Below are positions 10,216 through 21,891 of a stretch of 64,000 nucleotides of DNA, in pieces. The notes beneath the pieces are model-generated. The model was given only the letters and a program-made list of their open reading frames with translations, was not told the DNA's origin and did not search any database. How positions within the stretch are numbered: the first letter of the stretch is position 1; every line of letters begins with the position of its first letter. The DNA is from Ligula intestinalis (lineage: Eukaryota; Platyhelminthes; Cestoda; Diphyllobothriidea; Diphyllobothriidae), in contig JAYGXS010000005.1 in assembly GCA_036362985.1 (NCBI GenBank), forward strand, positions 6,446,775-6,510,774. Reading direction: 5' to 3'. A program made the position numbers and the translations under genes.

Positions 10216-10520
10216 GAACTGCGAAAACCGTCAACCAATGCTGCTGTGCCAACTATTGGTGTGCAACAGCTTGCAATGAAGGCAAATGCCAGATATCTTC
10301 AAGTGTTTGTGGAAGACTGGTAAGAATGCCGGAACGAAATAGCCTATGTATTACCTCTAGCTGCAAATTTCGCCCTTGTGATACGCTTTTAAAAGTGCAG
10401 CCCGAATCAATAGTGATCTGCGCATGACTGCGCCTATGTTACTATCGCTAATGATTAAGGATTCCCAACGGAATCCGAAACGTCAGGAAAAAAAATCTGT
10501 GGTTTCAGTGATTGCATCCT
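10216..10520 (+). mobile_element. Probable retroelement 3' end (short terminal frame plus GAAACGTCAG tail)
   Basis: A plus frame from 10216 gives ELRKPSTNAAVPTIG, a protein-like NARYLQVFVEDW block and then a stop. About 150 bp further lies a stem of GGATTCC, loop CAAC, GGAATCC (10459-10476), followed at once by GAAACGTCAGG, a T-containing A-run and GTGATTGCATCCTTTCTTTC. The same tail occurs at 14782-14860. I read this as the decayed end of a retroelement. The protein fragment itself is not recognised. Confidence 0.4.
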
Positions 10521-12820
10521 TTCTTTCTGAAGTGAGCTGACACTTTATTGGTATATGGTGGGATTCAGCAACAAAAATAGCCTAGTGAAAGTTATACATA
10601 CGTAAATTAATAAATTGAATAAATTTATTGAATTTATGTTTTAACAGTCAATGTGACGGACATGAAGCAACGTGGATATCTTACAACTATCCACATTGTG
10701 GGACCAGACACATATTATAGCAAACAGAAGTCATTATGGTTAAAACCTTTCTCCTTCGAAACCACATAGCAGCCTTTACAAATCGATAAATATACCGGGA
10801 GCGTTGTGAAACAGGTGGCCGTGAGATATTCCACCTACCTTTAATTTAAATGCGAATAAATGCGAGTGTTTTGCTATGGTTTTAATCTTTTTATGCCTTA
10901 AGTTACTGAGTCAGGCGTGTTTCAGTTATAAAATATATTTGGGACTGAAACAAGGAATTAATGCTCCAAAAGTAATTAAGGTTGTATTTATTAGGTCCAT
11001 TACCTCATATTTGCTTTTGACAGCTTAAAAACCTCGGAGATATCAATAAACTCAGTGTTGACTGCCCAGTTTGAAGACTGCCATTGTGCAGGTTTGGATA
11101 AACAATTTAAATATGTTCTAGCTAACGTAAAAGTCCAATTACGGGTTTTATAGGAGACATTGATGAAATCTTACTTCCTTTAATAAGTAATACCATGTCA
11201 CAAGCACGCAGGCATAACACATTCTTATACCCATAATTATAACCATGGCCCTAGCAGCTTGCGTCATTTTCGGGGTTTTGGAAATAAACCCTGTAATTAT
11301 AAAAAAATATTCACTTGCACTCAGAAAAAGACGACAACAATATCAAAAACAATTTGCGTTGATTAATAAGTCATCAGCTCATAATCTTCACAATGGTCTG
11401 AAAAATATTGAAGCCGTCGATTTTCATGAAGCAGATGTTAAAGCACAGACCTAAAGACAGGAGAAAGGATTTTAAATGATTAAAAGGATAACAATAGGAA
11501 ATGACGGACTCCGCAAGTTCAGACGGAATTCTTAGTTGCCCTCGAATTATATTAATTCCCAGTTCGAATGTGGGTAACTTAGGTATCAATTTGGAGTACG
11601 TTTAGTTTAACACTCTGAGGTAATGTCCCTAACGCATTTTGATAAATGGTCAATGCGCTCAAATTAGTTACATAAGTATAATACTTTTACATCTATATTT
11701 TCACACAAAGTACAGAAAAATCAAAGTGCATGAAAGGGAGTGCATTGACTATACTTGGAGCGGTTATGGAGTGCTCACTCAACTGTCGTAGATTAAAAGT
11801 GCGTTATTGAGGCTGATATTGTTACCTTATCTTCAAATTCCTTTCTATATCTCATTTTTCTATGCTAATTTTGCTAGGAGCAGAAAAAAACACTTTTACC
11901 TTCAATGAATTTTTTTCTGGCATTAATAACGGCGCAATAAAATTGCACCCTTGAGTCACTTATGTCCAGTCTACATTATGGAAACGCTGCAGTTAGATTA
12001 CTGCGCAGGAGAAGTGCTTGACTAGAAGAATATTTGGAATTAAACAGAACGAACAGCTTCATCAGACATTCGAACTTCCAGTTAGGGATATCAGCTGCCT
12101 CGCATTAGGTATTATTTTTCGCGAGTCTACATACTTTTTTTACCATAAAAAACAAACAGACTGCATTGAGTTCTATGCAAAATACAGCGCTTGATTTCAC
12201 CGAAAGTTATCGTAAGATGCTCTTCTAATAGACTGTCAGAAATTTTCAAACGGAAACTATCTTCGACAGTGTCACGCAACATTCACGCGTACATTTTGAA
12301 TAACTGTATAGCTTCTTCTAAACACTGAGGTGTTTAAGTGTCAATTACCACCCAAGACTAACATGTGGGACACAGTCGTGACAATAAAGGACAGATTATT
12401 GCCTAGTGAGCAGATATGCGTAGTGTTTCGCAAACCATTTCTAAATTGTCCTCGAAATTACAGGAATGGATGCATGCTTAGACTGCGCATAAGTTGGCGC
12501 TCAGACATGAAGTCGTTTTATCAGAAATAGCTGCCTACACCTAAAAAATGTCATACGAGTTTGACTACGCAGCAGTTAAGGTAATCACCCACGGCCCGAA
12601 TTAAGACAAGACGGGAACTGATTAAAGTTTAAGTCGCCTATAAAATCACATTCACTCGATTTCTCGATCTGGTACCAGCATACAGATCCTTATGCAAACA
12701 CATACGTACTGATTTCGCCAGTGGTTGATCGGCTCCCATACCCTGCAATGGTTTGTATGTTTTGTTATCCAGTTTATTTCCACCGGCGACCTATAGTGTG
12801 AGTTTGTAAACTCAGATAAA
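10521..12820. other. Unassigned, no gene seen
   Basis: Anonymous AT-rich DNA. The short frames (for example 11245-11454 and 12330-12530) lack motifs or convincing splice context. Confidence 0.3.
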
Positions 12821-12829
12821 TAAGGCTAT

Positions 12830-13040
12830 AATTCTGGTAATATACGATTTTTTCATATTGTTCTTTGCCCTATTACCATACAATACGGCCTGGAATTCAT
12901 GCAAAATGCCGACAAATACAAGCGCTTGATACTTTTTTAATAATCAGCATTTGGTAAAATTGTAATACTGATTATCGTATAATTTATTCTCAAGTCATTT
13001 CCGTCACGAGAGGATGCCGGCTTGTTAAGAGATTCATTCT
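12830..13040 (-). repeat. DR1 dispersed repeat fragment (3' half, minus)
   Basis: Read on the minus strand this gives GCCGGCATCCTCTCGTGACG, ATGACTTGAGAATAAATTAT and GATAATCAGTATTACAATTT, the 3' half of DR1. It ends against the Penelope remnant downstream. Confidence 0.5.
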
Positions 13041-13149
13041 GACCCCTTAAGAAAACATATGTCCTTTTAAAAGTTGGTACTCTGAGGCTCCAGGCCAGGT
13101 AACCAACTCACGCCAGTGGACGTCAAGCCCAAACCAGCTGAGATCGCGG

Positions 13150-13445
13150 CTTTTCTCCGTTTCCGGCGGGGACTGCTGCTCCAAAAATGGCTACTAATGA
13201 ACCAACGAGCACCAATAATCCGTGAGGAGACGTAAATATTTGTCAGAATTGACTACAAATTGGCTTTTAAACAGGACACACATTTGTATGGAAAAATAAA
13301 ACGCATCGTTGTAGTTGACCCCATCAAAAAGGCCAAACATTCTTCAAGCCATGCACCCTGATGTTTCATGCATCAACCGACGTATAGATTTGGATGGAGT
13401 TTGCAAACAACTCAAAAGAAGGTAAGAGACTACGGCTGACGACTA
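13150..13445 (+). pseudogene. Penelope-like element, GIY-YIG endonuclease C-terminus
   Basis: A plus-strand decayed frame aligns with the better copy at 24602-25093. GAGCACCAATAATCCGTGAG corresponds to the EH/HQ...V(K/R) helix, LSEL is kept, and the end reads VSCINRRIDLDGVCKQLKRR just before a stop, matching the SCIN(R/Q)...Y..(L/F) terminus of Penelope proteins. Stops and frame changes interrupt it. The downstream 13480-13745 region also matches the 3' flank of the copy at 25100-25450. Confidence 0.6.
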
Positions 13446-14519
13446 CGGACGAACGGGAACAGTAATGAGCTTCCACACTGGATGACCTCGACACAACTTA
13501 TACTTACCAACTAGCTATTACCCTATTGCAACTACTAATTTTGTCCACCATAGAGCGACGAAAATAGCAGCTTCCAATTAGTGCCCACACTAGACTTCTA
13601 TATAACTGTACCAGCACTTTTTAAATGTTAATTTTTTGTCGTACTGCTAGTCAAGTTAGGGTCAAACATTAGTAAATTCAGATTCCCAACTTTACCAAAG
13701 AATGGCTTTCCTTAAAATTAATTTTCTTGTGATGCGTACCTTCTAGGTTATAGGAAACCCGAAAACATAATTGGAGACAAAAACAGACTAGGGACAGACA
13801 TCCGTCACGACAGACACCGGAAACTGGGTGGTCTCCACCGTTCTTCCAGATTTACATGCTCTGCGCAGGACTAGTTGAGTCACCCACCATGGAAGCGAAA
13901 TTGCAAATAAACGATAGGGGTAGCTGTGTGTAGGTTCCTCGACGTTGGTCGATTGCTTTAAACTACATTAACTTTACGGGACCACTCCAGACGCTTCCTG
14001 CCATGCCGGAGTAGCCAGTGGTTTTCTCCAATCTGGCTTCAGTCTGGATTTATAATGGTTGGGAGGAAGACAACGGAAGCCTCTACAAACGTTCTTTATG
14101 TATGACATCACGATAGCTTGGTCAGCCATCTGGTTTTCACACGTATCGTTTGACGAAGTCGCAAAGACAACTAAGTGTCCGTTGGAGATCTTGTACTTTC
14201 ACATGTCTGCTTTTTGATTCAGTGTATTATGTCTTAATATTGAAATAAAGAATCCGTACACAATTTTTTTGTGGCTTAATGGCTGACTGATATCAAAACG
14301 GAATGTTTGAAGTAGTTGTGGCTTTGCCCAAAATGAGTCACACACATATGCCTGCTGCAGACGGGTTTATCACAGCAGAACAAGCAAAATTGATAAATGA
14401 AGAGAAAATATGCATAGTACTTATACAATTGTGCAGGATTTACAGGTTAATTTACAATCAACGTAAAAAGCGAATAAAGAAAATTGATCCATGTGTGATT
14501 AAATGCACGGCGCACAGGG

Positions 14520-14597
14520 AGCCTCGTAACTCAATGGTAGAGTGTTGGCTGCGCAAAAGCCTTCCCTGCTGTGTGGGCTCGACTCTCACCGAGGGCG
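14520..14597 (+). ncRNA. tRNA-like sequence (tRNA pseudogene or SINE head)
   Basis: The tRNA promoter boxes are both visible: an A box within TAACTCAATGGTAGAG and a B box GGCTCGACTCTC about 50 nt later. ACTC/GAGT can form the D stem, GTGGG/CTCAC (one G-T) the T stem, and CCTCG (14522) pairs with CGAGG (14590) as an acceptor-like stem. A possible anticodon loop GCGCAAA would carry GCA (Cys). The anticodon stem is imperfect and the variable region is long, so a functional tRNA is unlikely. It does not share the tail of the SINE family found at 47 kb. Confidence 0.5.
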
Positions 14598-14689
14598 CGA
14601 GTTTTTTTACAATTGTGTCAAATCAATAATTAATTAGTCAGTACAGACGAAGATTCGAGTCCTCCCAGGAAGTAATTAAGAAGATGTGA

Positions 14690-14860
14690 TCATTGGGAAA
14701 AGATTTTAATTCTTCTGGTTTTTTGAAATCCGCCGCGCTTTCATCATCAGAGACAAAGCAGACCCGCCTCTGCTGATATCCCTGATGAAGGATCCATGGT
14801 GAATATCGAAATGTCAGGCGAAATAAATCTTTTCCTAGTGATTGCACCTTCCTTTCAAAT
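14690..14860 (+). mobile_element. Retroelement 3'-end motif flanked by an inverted partner
   Basis: CTGATGA (14782-14788), a 19-nt spacer and CGAAATGTCAGGCGAAATAA are followed by CTAGTGATTGCACCTTCC. Just upstream, on the minus strand, a second copy reads CTGATGATGAAAGCGCGGCG, so the two copies face each other. GTGATCATTGGGAAAAGATT (14687 on) is the inverted match of the right end. This looks like two short 3'-end fragments of the same retroelement type in opposite orientation. Confidence 0.45.
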
Positions 14861-17170
14861 AATAAGTTTTTTCCAGTGTTTCATTGTAAAAGGAGAATGA
14901 AATAAAGTTAAGTAAACGATCCGCATTCCGAAGCATTTGAACTATTTAGGAGATATTTTACAGGCTATTTTGTATGTAAACATTATTTATGGAATGCTTA
15001 TTAATCAAAATAAAATTTCAGGGTTTTTTGTTAAGGCATCGTGAATCAGTATTCCTACTGTGCATCATGCAGAGAACGTTCGGACATTTTTATGAAGCTA
15101 TTAGTTGAATGTTTACTTTGTCCCAGTCTGTCAATAATATTGCTGTGCGTTGTTGAAAAGATATCGACTGCGGCCGTTTGACGGTCATCTCTGCTTAAGT
15201 AGTAAAAGGAGCTTAGAAAATGTTACCTACGGACGAAATCCCTTGATTCTACGAAAACCCTTAAAATGCGTGTTGGTGAAACACGCACGATTTGAAACCC
15301 ATGAAAGGCCTCCGATTGCCAGTCATTTAACAAGGGTATGGACATTCCATCTCCCTATTGAGGGAAACTCTCTGGACGTTTAACATAATCACACATATAG
15401 TCAAGGAATGAGCACAGCTCTAAGTAACAGCTCTGGCCAGTTAGGCTGTCACGGGATTTTTATAAAAAAATCATAAAACTGTGGGTATTATCTAATTGAC
15501 TGCGGGAGTTCATCGTAAAGAATGCGGAAACATTAGGTTTAATAGGTTTGTGATGACATGCGATTTCCCGTTTACAAAAACTTCGCATTTTATATCTGGC
15601 ACCCACAACTGCTGCTATCCCTAGCAGTGTGGGGCTGATTAAATTATGCTTTATCAATGAGAGCTAGTTTTATACACAACATCTGCTGTTTTGTATACCG
15701 CTGCCAACGACACCTCAAAAGATGTTTTTCTGGATTCAACACCGAATATGGTTTTCCAAATGGAAACCACGTATGAATGCGTTGATAGTAATGCGCTGAT
15801 CAAGCGTCGATAACCCTCGAAAAAAATAGGAAACAGTCATTCGCAAGATACGCTTATATTGTTGGTGATAACGATTATGATATAAGCAAAAAGCAATTCC
15901 GTCAGCGTCGTCTTCCGATAAGCGATATTAAAAAATCAACATTTCCTTCAGAGAAGCGGAACTACATAAAATGAGACAAACAAACCCCCGGGCGTCACTG
16001 GCGATGGTTTCTGTAGTTCTAGGTTTTGTTTCAAATATTTTGTTGTCGGTAACTTGCGTGCAGCCGAGAATGGCTTTCGAGGGATGACCAACCTCGAGCA
16101 GGAAGTGATTCAATGTCAAAATGGCGACAGTCAAATTGTGTTGCCTTACACCCTAGGTATCTTTGTGAGTTCGTGGCTTCACATCTTTTGCTGTTTTGAT
16201 TATCCACTTAATTGTCCAATTAGGACAGAAATCCGACAGACTGTGCTCTAACAAGTATTAAAAAAGCATGAATACAGGCGCTGCTCTCAAGTGATAAGTA
16301 GTGTAATCAGTTATCGTCACGATCATTCGCCAATTCGCTACAACCTGGAGACGCGTCGAACCAATAACCTATCGCCGCCACGACTGTGATTTTGTCTGTA
16401 TAACGCTGCTTTTACGTCCTAACTGCTGACAAAAACTGGAGCTGTTTTTTTCGGAGAATAGGCGGAGCAAAACTTACTGATACGTCAGGGGGAAGAATGT
16501 GTGCGTCTAGCAGTTAACTAATGTGGACGGCAGGCCAACATTTACTCTCCTTCAGACAGACACTGCCTGGAAGGTTGGTAACCTTTTCCTGTATAAAATT
16601 GCCTGTTGATATATCATCATCATTTTATCCCGTTTCGTGTAGTGAATGCGCAAGTACAAATGTCTTTATCCGACATCTGGGAGTGCTTGTTGCAGGCTGC
16701 CTGTGACCTCGTTAAAATAATGCCCAGTTAGTAGGAAGGTTGTGCGGTCCGGGCACGCAGTATCCATTTATTTTCCCTGCATATTACACCGACTATTATT
16801 CTGTTAAACTAATATGACATCAAACTCCAAGCGTCCAAAGATTCATCGTATATATTCCGCCCACTTAGATTTCACTACTGTGTTCTTGAAAAGGGTTTGC
16901 TGTTAGCTTTGGTCATTATCAGTACGATATATATTGCTCTAATTTTTTTGTTTGCGAACGATACATTATTCTCAACCTCCCACCGGACCACGGCAAAGGA
17001 TATCGAGATAATCCCTCTTCCATGTTATTACCTCCATTGCAGTCATGAATATAATATGAAATGACGGATAAACGAGTATTGATTTAATAAGCCTAGTGAC
17101 ACCTGATGTAGAAGAACACCAAATATCAGGCAATTAGTATACCTGTCATATCAAGTCAATCAATTTTATG
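14861..17170. other. Unassigned, no gene seen
   Basis: Anonymous DNA with a few frames of 60-77 codons. A GC-richer patch at 15960-16170 holds open frames on both strands, but neither shows a recognisable motif or clear exon borders. Confidence 0.3.
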
Positions 17171-17340
17171 TTTTTATACTAACTGTTTAGAAGATTCATT
17201 TTGCTATTCCTGCTAAACGCGCTTGTAAGTTCCGAGGGCAAACTAGGGGGCGAGTGCCCTGAAACAGACCGTTTCGGGTTAAATTGTAAACCTTCAATCA
17301 ATATTTGGGCTGAAAACCAACATTTTTGAGCCGGCTTTAG

Positions 17341-17550
17341 TGTGACGCCAACTCTCACTGGTGCAAGAAGGTAACCGACGGCCTTCCACAGGCTTTTGAT
17401 GCTCAAAATCGCTCGGCTAAATTTGAGGTCCGTGCGATTTTGACATTCGTCTCGTCTGTACATTTATCGGCAGACGACATTGCGTGGATAGTAACTTCTC
17501 TAAACCCTCTTCAAAACTATTGCAGTTCCAAAACTTCATCAGACGAATAA
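17341..17550 (+). other. Open segment of unknown status
   Basis: A plus-strand frame stays open for 69 codons between stops and has balanced composition, with AKFEVRAILTFVSS and HLSADDIAWIVTSL. A CCTTCCACAG acceptor-like site precedes GCTTTTGATG inside it. There is no start codon of note, and the opposite strand is also open over much of the region (17179-17463). It could be an exon or chance. I do not recognise it. Confidence 0.2.
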
Positions 17551-18752
17551 AGTTCTTGTCCCAAAATTATATCCGATTCTTCTAATTGAACGAAGTCTTT
17601 AGTAAAATGATTATGGGTGAAAGAAAATCAAAGAATCTTACGGCCAAAATTTTCTAGCAAGGCATATTATGTCGCAGAGCACTACATTTCTAAATATTGA
17701 TCTTTGCACAAAAAAACTTTTTATATATCTTACTTGCAGATCCACTTGATTTAACTTAGACATTTTTCACAAATTGCGGACACGCCAGATAGAAACTCAA
17801 TTGGCGAAAAAACATAAAATGAGACATGATATTAATACCGCGTTTCCTACATTACGATATGGCCTGTAGGAAGCCGAATATATACCTTATATTGTTTTTA
17901 GTAACAATGGCTTTAAGACTTAGTACTTAAGCATAGAAAATCACTAACAGCAGCATTATTTCAATCCTCGTAGTTTAATTTTCTAGTTGAAGTGGACACA
18001 TTCTGGAAGGATAGAGCTGAAAGGGCAAAAAATATGGCAAGCCCTGTCGTTCTTAGGGTCCCAAATCTGTATTAACTCGAGATAACGTAAACGCGAATTT
18101 CCCATTTCCTGCTGGAAACAAAGAATGTATGAGCTCCAGCGTTAAGTTTAAACTCAGCGTCACTTTTGACAAATGTTAGCGACAGAAGAAGTACCAATAC
18201 TCCCAAGGATCAGCTACAGTGGTAATCAGTAGTAATAGAAACAATAGTAACCATGTTAGTCTTGGCCTCATTAGGGCTGCATTCACAACTTCTAAGAGTG
18301 CGCTTAGGGTAGGTAGTAAGAAAGTACCAGCGCAAAATGCTACTCTAAATGTTGTCATTATTAAGCAGTTTTATGGCTTGCATTGAAGAAAGCAGCCTAC
18401 GTCAGACCCCATTTATCCTCCGAGATTATGGTAGAAGGTGAAGAGTGCGGAGCCGTTAAATACAGCCTCTATCACTTTAAAACTAACCTCTGAGACTGTC
18501 AGCTTCTGCACCAACCAGTTTGTGGACTTCATTGAAATCGATGGTTGAACACTGACTGACCAAGCTTCCTAAGTTACATTAAAAACAATTACAAGTTTAC
18601 CGGATCAAACAGAAATTCTACCATGTAGAGTATTTTTTCTGCTCCATAGCGTACAAAAACTGAAGAAGAATCTCTTCTACCATGTATTCAGAATTTTAAG
18701 GACACATTTTACAACAAAACAAGGTTAAAAATCGAGCCCGATCGTTCAAATA

Positions 18753-19013
18753 CTAGACATACTCTACATTTGTGGATTCACTGATAGCAAAAACCTTAAC
18801 CATTATCAACGTCAGCTGATCAGAGCATAGATAAGTTCTCATTCTGCTACGAAGGAAAACATTTACTACATTATTTTCTTCGAGCTTGTCGACCAACAGC
18901 ATAACTGCGCATTTGAGGCTTGGTTGCCCTGTATCACAAGGCAAACCGTTATTTTGAGCACTATCTAATTCTCCAGAAACCCTACTGTAAGGTCTATTAA
19001 AATATGCATGCAT
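18753..19013 (-). pseudogene. Possible protein-tyrosine-phosphatase domain fragment
   Basis: The minus-strand frame reads CDTGQPSLKCAVMLL, then VDKLEENNVVNVF, then RSRMRTYL and SDQLTLI. In PTP domains the catalytic loop HC(S/T)AG..RTGT is followed by ..LLd.L.....VdVF..V..lR.qR..MVqT..QY..I. The order and spacing fit loosely, especially LEENNVVNVF and the DQL near the end. The catalytic CX5R loop is not intact (no Arg where expected) and the MVQT block is shortened. It reads as a decayed fragment, or a diverged inactive domain exon. Similarity is judged by eye only. Confidence 0.3.
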
Positions 19014-21250
19014 TGCAAGTATTCATTTTTGACTATCTTCAGTCTATTTATAACATGCGTATTGGATTCATCTATGTTAATTGAGAATTTTCAGTAGCCC
19101 GCCTCTGTAGAAAATGCAAATTATTCAAGGCGTGGGGGTCTGATAAAAAGATAGTCATAAAATGTCAGCCATATGCCGAAAAAGTGGAATACACGAGTAT
19201 AACTTGGTTACTGAACGTATAATTGTATAGTGTCTAACTGTATTATTAATTTAGCAAAATGTTCATTTTGGTAAAGTGAAATTTTTATCGTGCAACCTGA
19301 CAACGTGGTAACAAGGACTACCAACAATCTATTCTAAGGTTTACCACTAAAACCAATCAGCCATTAATCTGAAAATATGAAATCATTAATAATGTAAATT
19401 AAGTTTTATGTTTAATTGATTATTTAAAATAACAGAAGTTAAAATACAATACCCCATATTCTCCTAGTGTCGCAATTCTCTCCTGCGGAAACCGTTATAA
19501 TAAGGTTTTTATTAGTTGAGAATAACGTTAGGTAGCGGAGTGGACTGCAATTACTGCTATATTCAATTTATATACTATTGTACTTAGAAATATTGTCGAT
19601 TTACCTATTCAGATTTTACTAATCTGCTTTACCGTATAAAGTTTTGCGGATAAACTTCATTTTAAAATGCAGATTTTTCGAAATTCCCAAAAAAAACATA
19701 AATTGTGGTAAAGAGGTCGTCTACTTCAACCAACCTGAGGTCCAATTTACCGTTCTGGACTTAGATAAGTAAAGTTCACGGCGCAAAATGCCACACACAC
19801 CATCAATTTACATCCGCAACAACTCAGTCCCAGCGGCCACAGGAAACAACTTCAACTACAGTTTCCACTTTCCACTTCTACAAATGTTCATCACTACATA
19901 TCTAACTCCGTCACCGCTTCCCAGAAAACGATATGACCACCATTTCCGTAAGACAAAGTATGGGAACTAGGGTATATGTAGTGCCCTAATTAAAACATCT
20001 TTACTTTATGTTAAAAAGTAATTTTATTTAATTTCAGAATACAAATTGGAGAACGTACGTTTGTTTATGATGCATTATCGTCAGGTCTTTACTTTTATAT
20101 AGTCACTAACTAAACAAACTACGCAGGATGGTAGAACAAGTAGTGGGATTGAAAGGGGAGGTCAAAAATCGGATCAGCGTTAGGAAGGACTGGTAGCTGA
20201 GCTAGGTGATAAGCTGTGGGCTGTTGGATAAGCGGCTTTCGAAAATAAGATATATTGATCGTTTGCCCAAAATAGAACGAGAACACATATAAGCATGGTA
20301 AGGTAAGGTTCAACCTAAGGGTATAAACAGTTTCATCGTAGCGCACCTGATATACTCAGACCATCGGTTAGATTCCAGAAAGACCTTCAGAGTGGTCTAC
20401 AGAGTACCAATAAGCTATTCAAAATTCCTTGGACGTCGTATTTTGGCTACGGTAGAAGCGGCTGTCATCAGAGCCTGTGCGTTCAAAAGAACTTCGTCAC
20501 CGCACCGCAGTTACCGTGGCCTAAAACCGCTAATTATACAGCCCGCAGCTTATCACGTCGCTCAGCTACCAGCCCTTCCTAACGCTGATCCTACCTAACG
20601 CTGATCCTTTCGTTTTAAGTTATCACACGCTTTGTTGGTTCCGTGTAATAGTATTGGTAATTCAGAGGGATAAAGGGCGTTGACCTGGACTTGCCACCAG
20701 AGAATTGAATTTCCGCTACTATTATAGTGTTTGTAATTATTTATAATTTTCTTTTTCCGGTATATTTCTTTTTAATTTTACATCTCGCACACTGTAAAGC
20801 CGTACTCCTATAAGTGCTACTACAATGCAACAAAAATTTACTACAGGCAGCATCTTACTGGTTAAACGTTTTCGCAAAAGTTACACCCGATCGCTAGGAT
20901 ACGAACCTAATTCATATGAGGTTTAATAGTCCAGGTTGTACGCCTTCTCAGAAGCAGCATCAGATGTGTGTTATTCCTACACGGTAATTTGCAGCATACC
21001 CATGACCAGAAACGGCTCCCCCACATTGAAGATGTTTGCCCTTTGCTGTGTTTATTTGTGGCCAGTCGGCTGGTGGACAGTTAGCAGTTAGAATGTCACT
21101 ACCTCTGGTTGAAGTTGGGCGTAATGATGGCTCAACCACCTATATCGTTTTTTTGCTTAATCGAGAGTGTCATCTGAGAATGGTTACGAACGGCCGTAGA
21201 CTGCAGAAAAGCTACAAAAACCCTTTCAATCATTGATAAGCAGCCGTCAC
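19014..21250. other. Unassigned, no gene seen
   Basis: Anonymous AT-rich DNA. A duplicated phrase is seen in opposite orientation: the minus-strand text at 20160-20235 and the plus-strand text at 20530-20600 both contain CAGCCC(A/G)CAGCTTATCAC followed by AGCTACCAG.CCTTCCTAAC. This is a local inverted repeat about 300 bp apart. Confidence 0.4.
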
Positions 21251-21257
21251 GCCACCG

Positions 21258-21745
21258 GTTGCGCTGCAATTGGGCATTGCAACAAGCGAGCTGGTCAGAT
21301 GACGCCTACAGACTGTGATCGCAAGCGTTTTCCCCGCGACGAACTTACATGCGTTCTTCACGAACTCTTCCCTCCTAAGATTGGCAAGTAAAGGCCGACT
21401 CTTGCTGAAGGCCATATCCATGTGCATTACGTTTTTCACCTGCTCCTGTGGAGCGGGATACATTGACCGACAATGGGTTGTCAGGGGACGAGAGTGCGCG
21501 AACACATACCAGTCTGCCTCGGCAAACGAGAAAATCAATCACTTTTAAGTGCAATCCTTGCTTCTTTGATCGATACGAACCAAAAAATTGACGTAAGAGA
21601 GGCCTTTCTAGTCATATACCCGGCACCGACACACTAGTCTAAAGGCCTGCGCAAACGGTTGCTCACCACAGCTGTAACAGTGATAAGCCGTTCAGCAAAG
21701 CCTTGCTGTGAAAAGACGCTGGAGGCCGCGGTTTCCTTACCTCGA
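21258..21745 (+). pseudogene. Retroelement C-terminal GIY-YIG endonuclease (second lineage)
   Basis: Frame a (to about 21480) reads RLQTVIASVFPATNLHAFFT and then TCSCGAGYIDR, matching the (C.CGA.YIGR) core of GIY-YIG domains at the end of Penelope-type retroelement proteins. One frame change later, frame b gives TRVREHIPVCLGKREN, SAILASLIDTN and VREAFLVIY, the EH(I/V)P.WL...S.I..HL.DTGH......F.VIY pattern of the same proteins. A final LLTTAVTVISR...CCEKTL block corresponds to their AEA.AI....LC.QK tail. The catalytic GIY-YIG region is altered (YID, not YIG) and a TGA interrupts the start. This copy is distinct from the lineage at 24.6 and 30.2 kb. A 46-codon ATG frame begins directly after it (21751-21891) and is probably 3' flank. 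Confidence 0.7.
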
Positions 21746-21891
21746 ATATTATGCCACCAAAAAAGACGCCATCCGAAGCCACGCAAGCTGACCGTGAGAA
21801 AACCCCTCCCGTCCGCCCTGTTCGCTGGACCCAGCCTCCTAAACAGGCTGGCACCAGCATACCTGAGACGATGGCACACCGCTATGACTAA

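Noticed and set aside
21751..21891. 46-codon ATG frame (MPPKKTPSEATQADRE...) as a real gene
   Set aside because: It begins immediately after the retroelement endonuclease tail and its opening bases overlap that reading; no splice or promoter evidence supports it.
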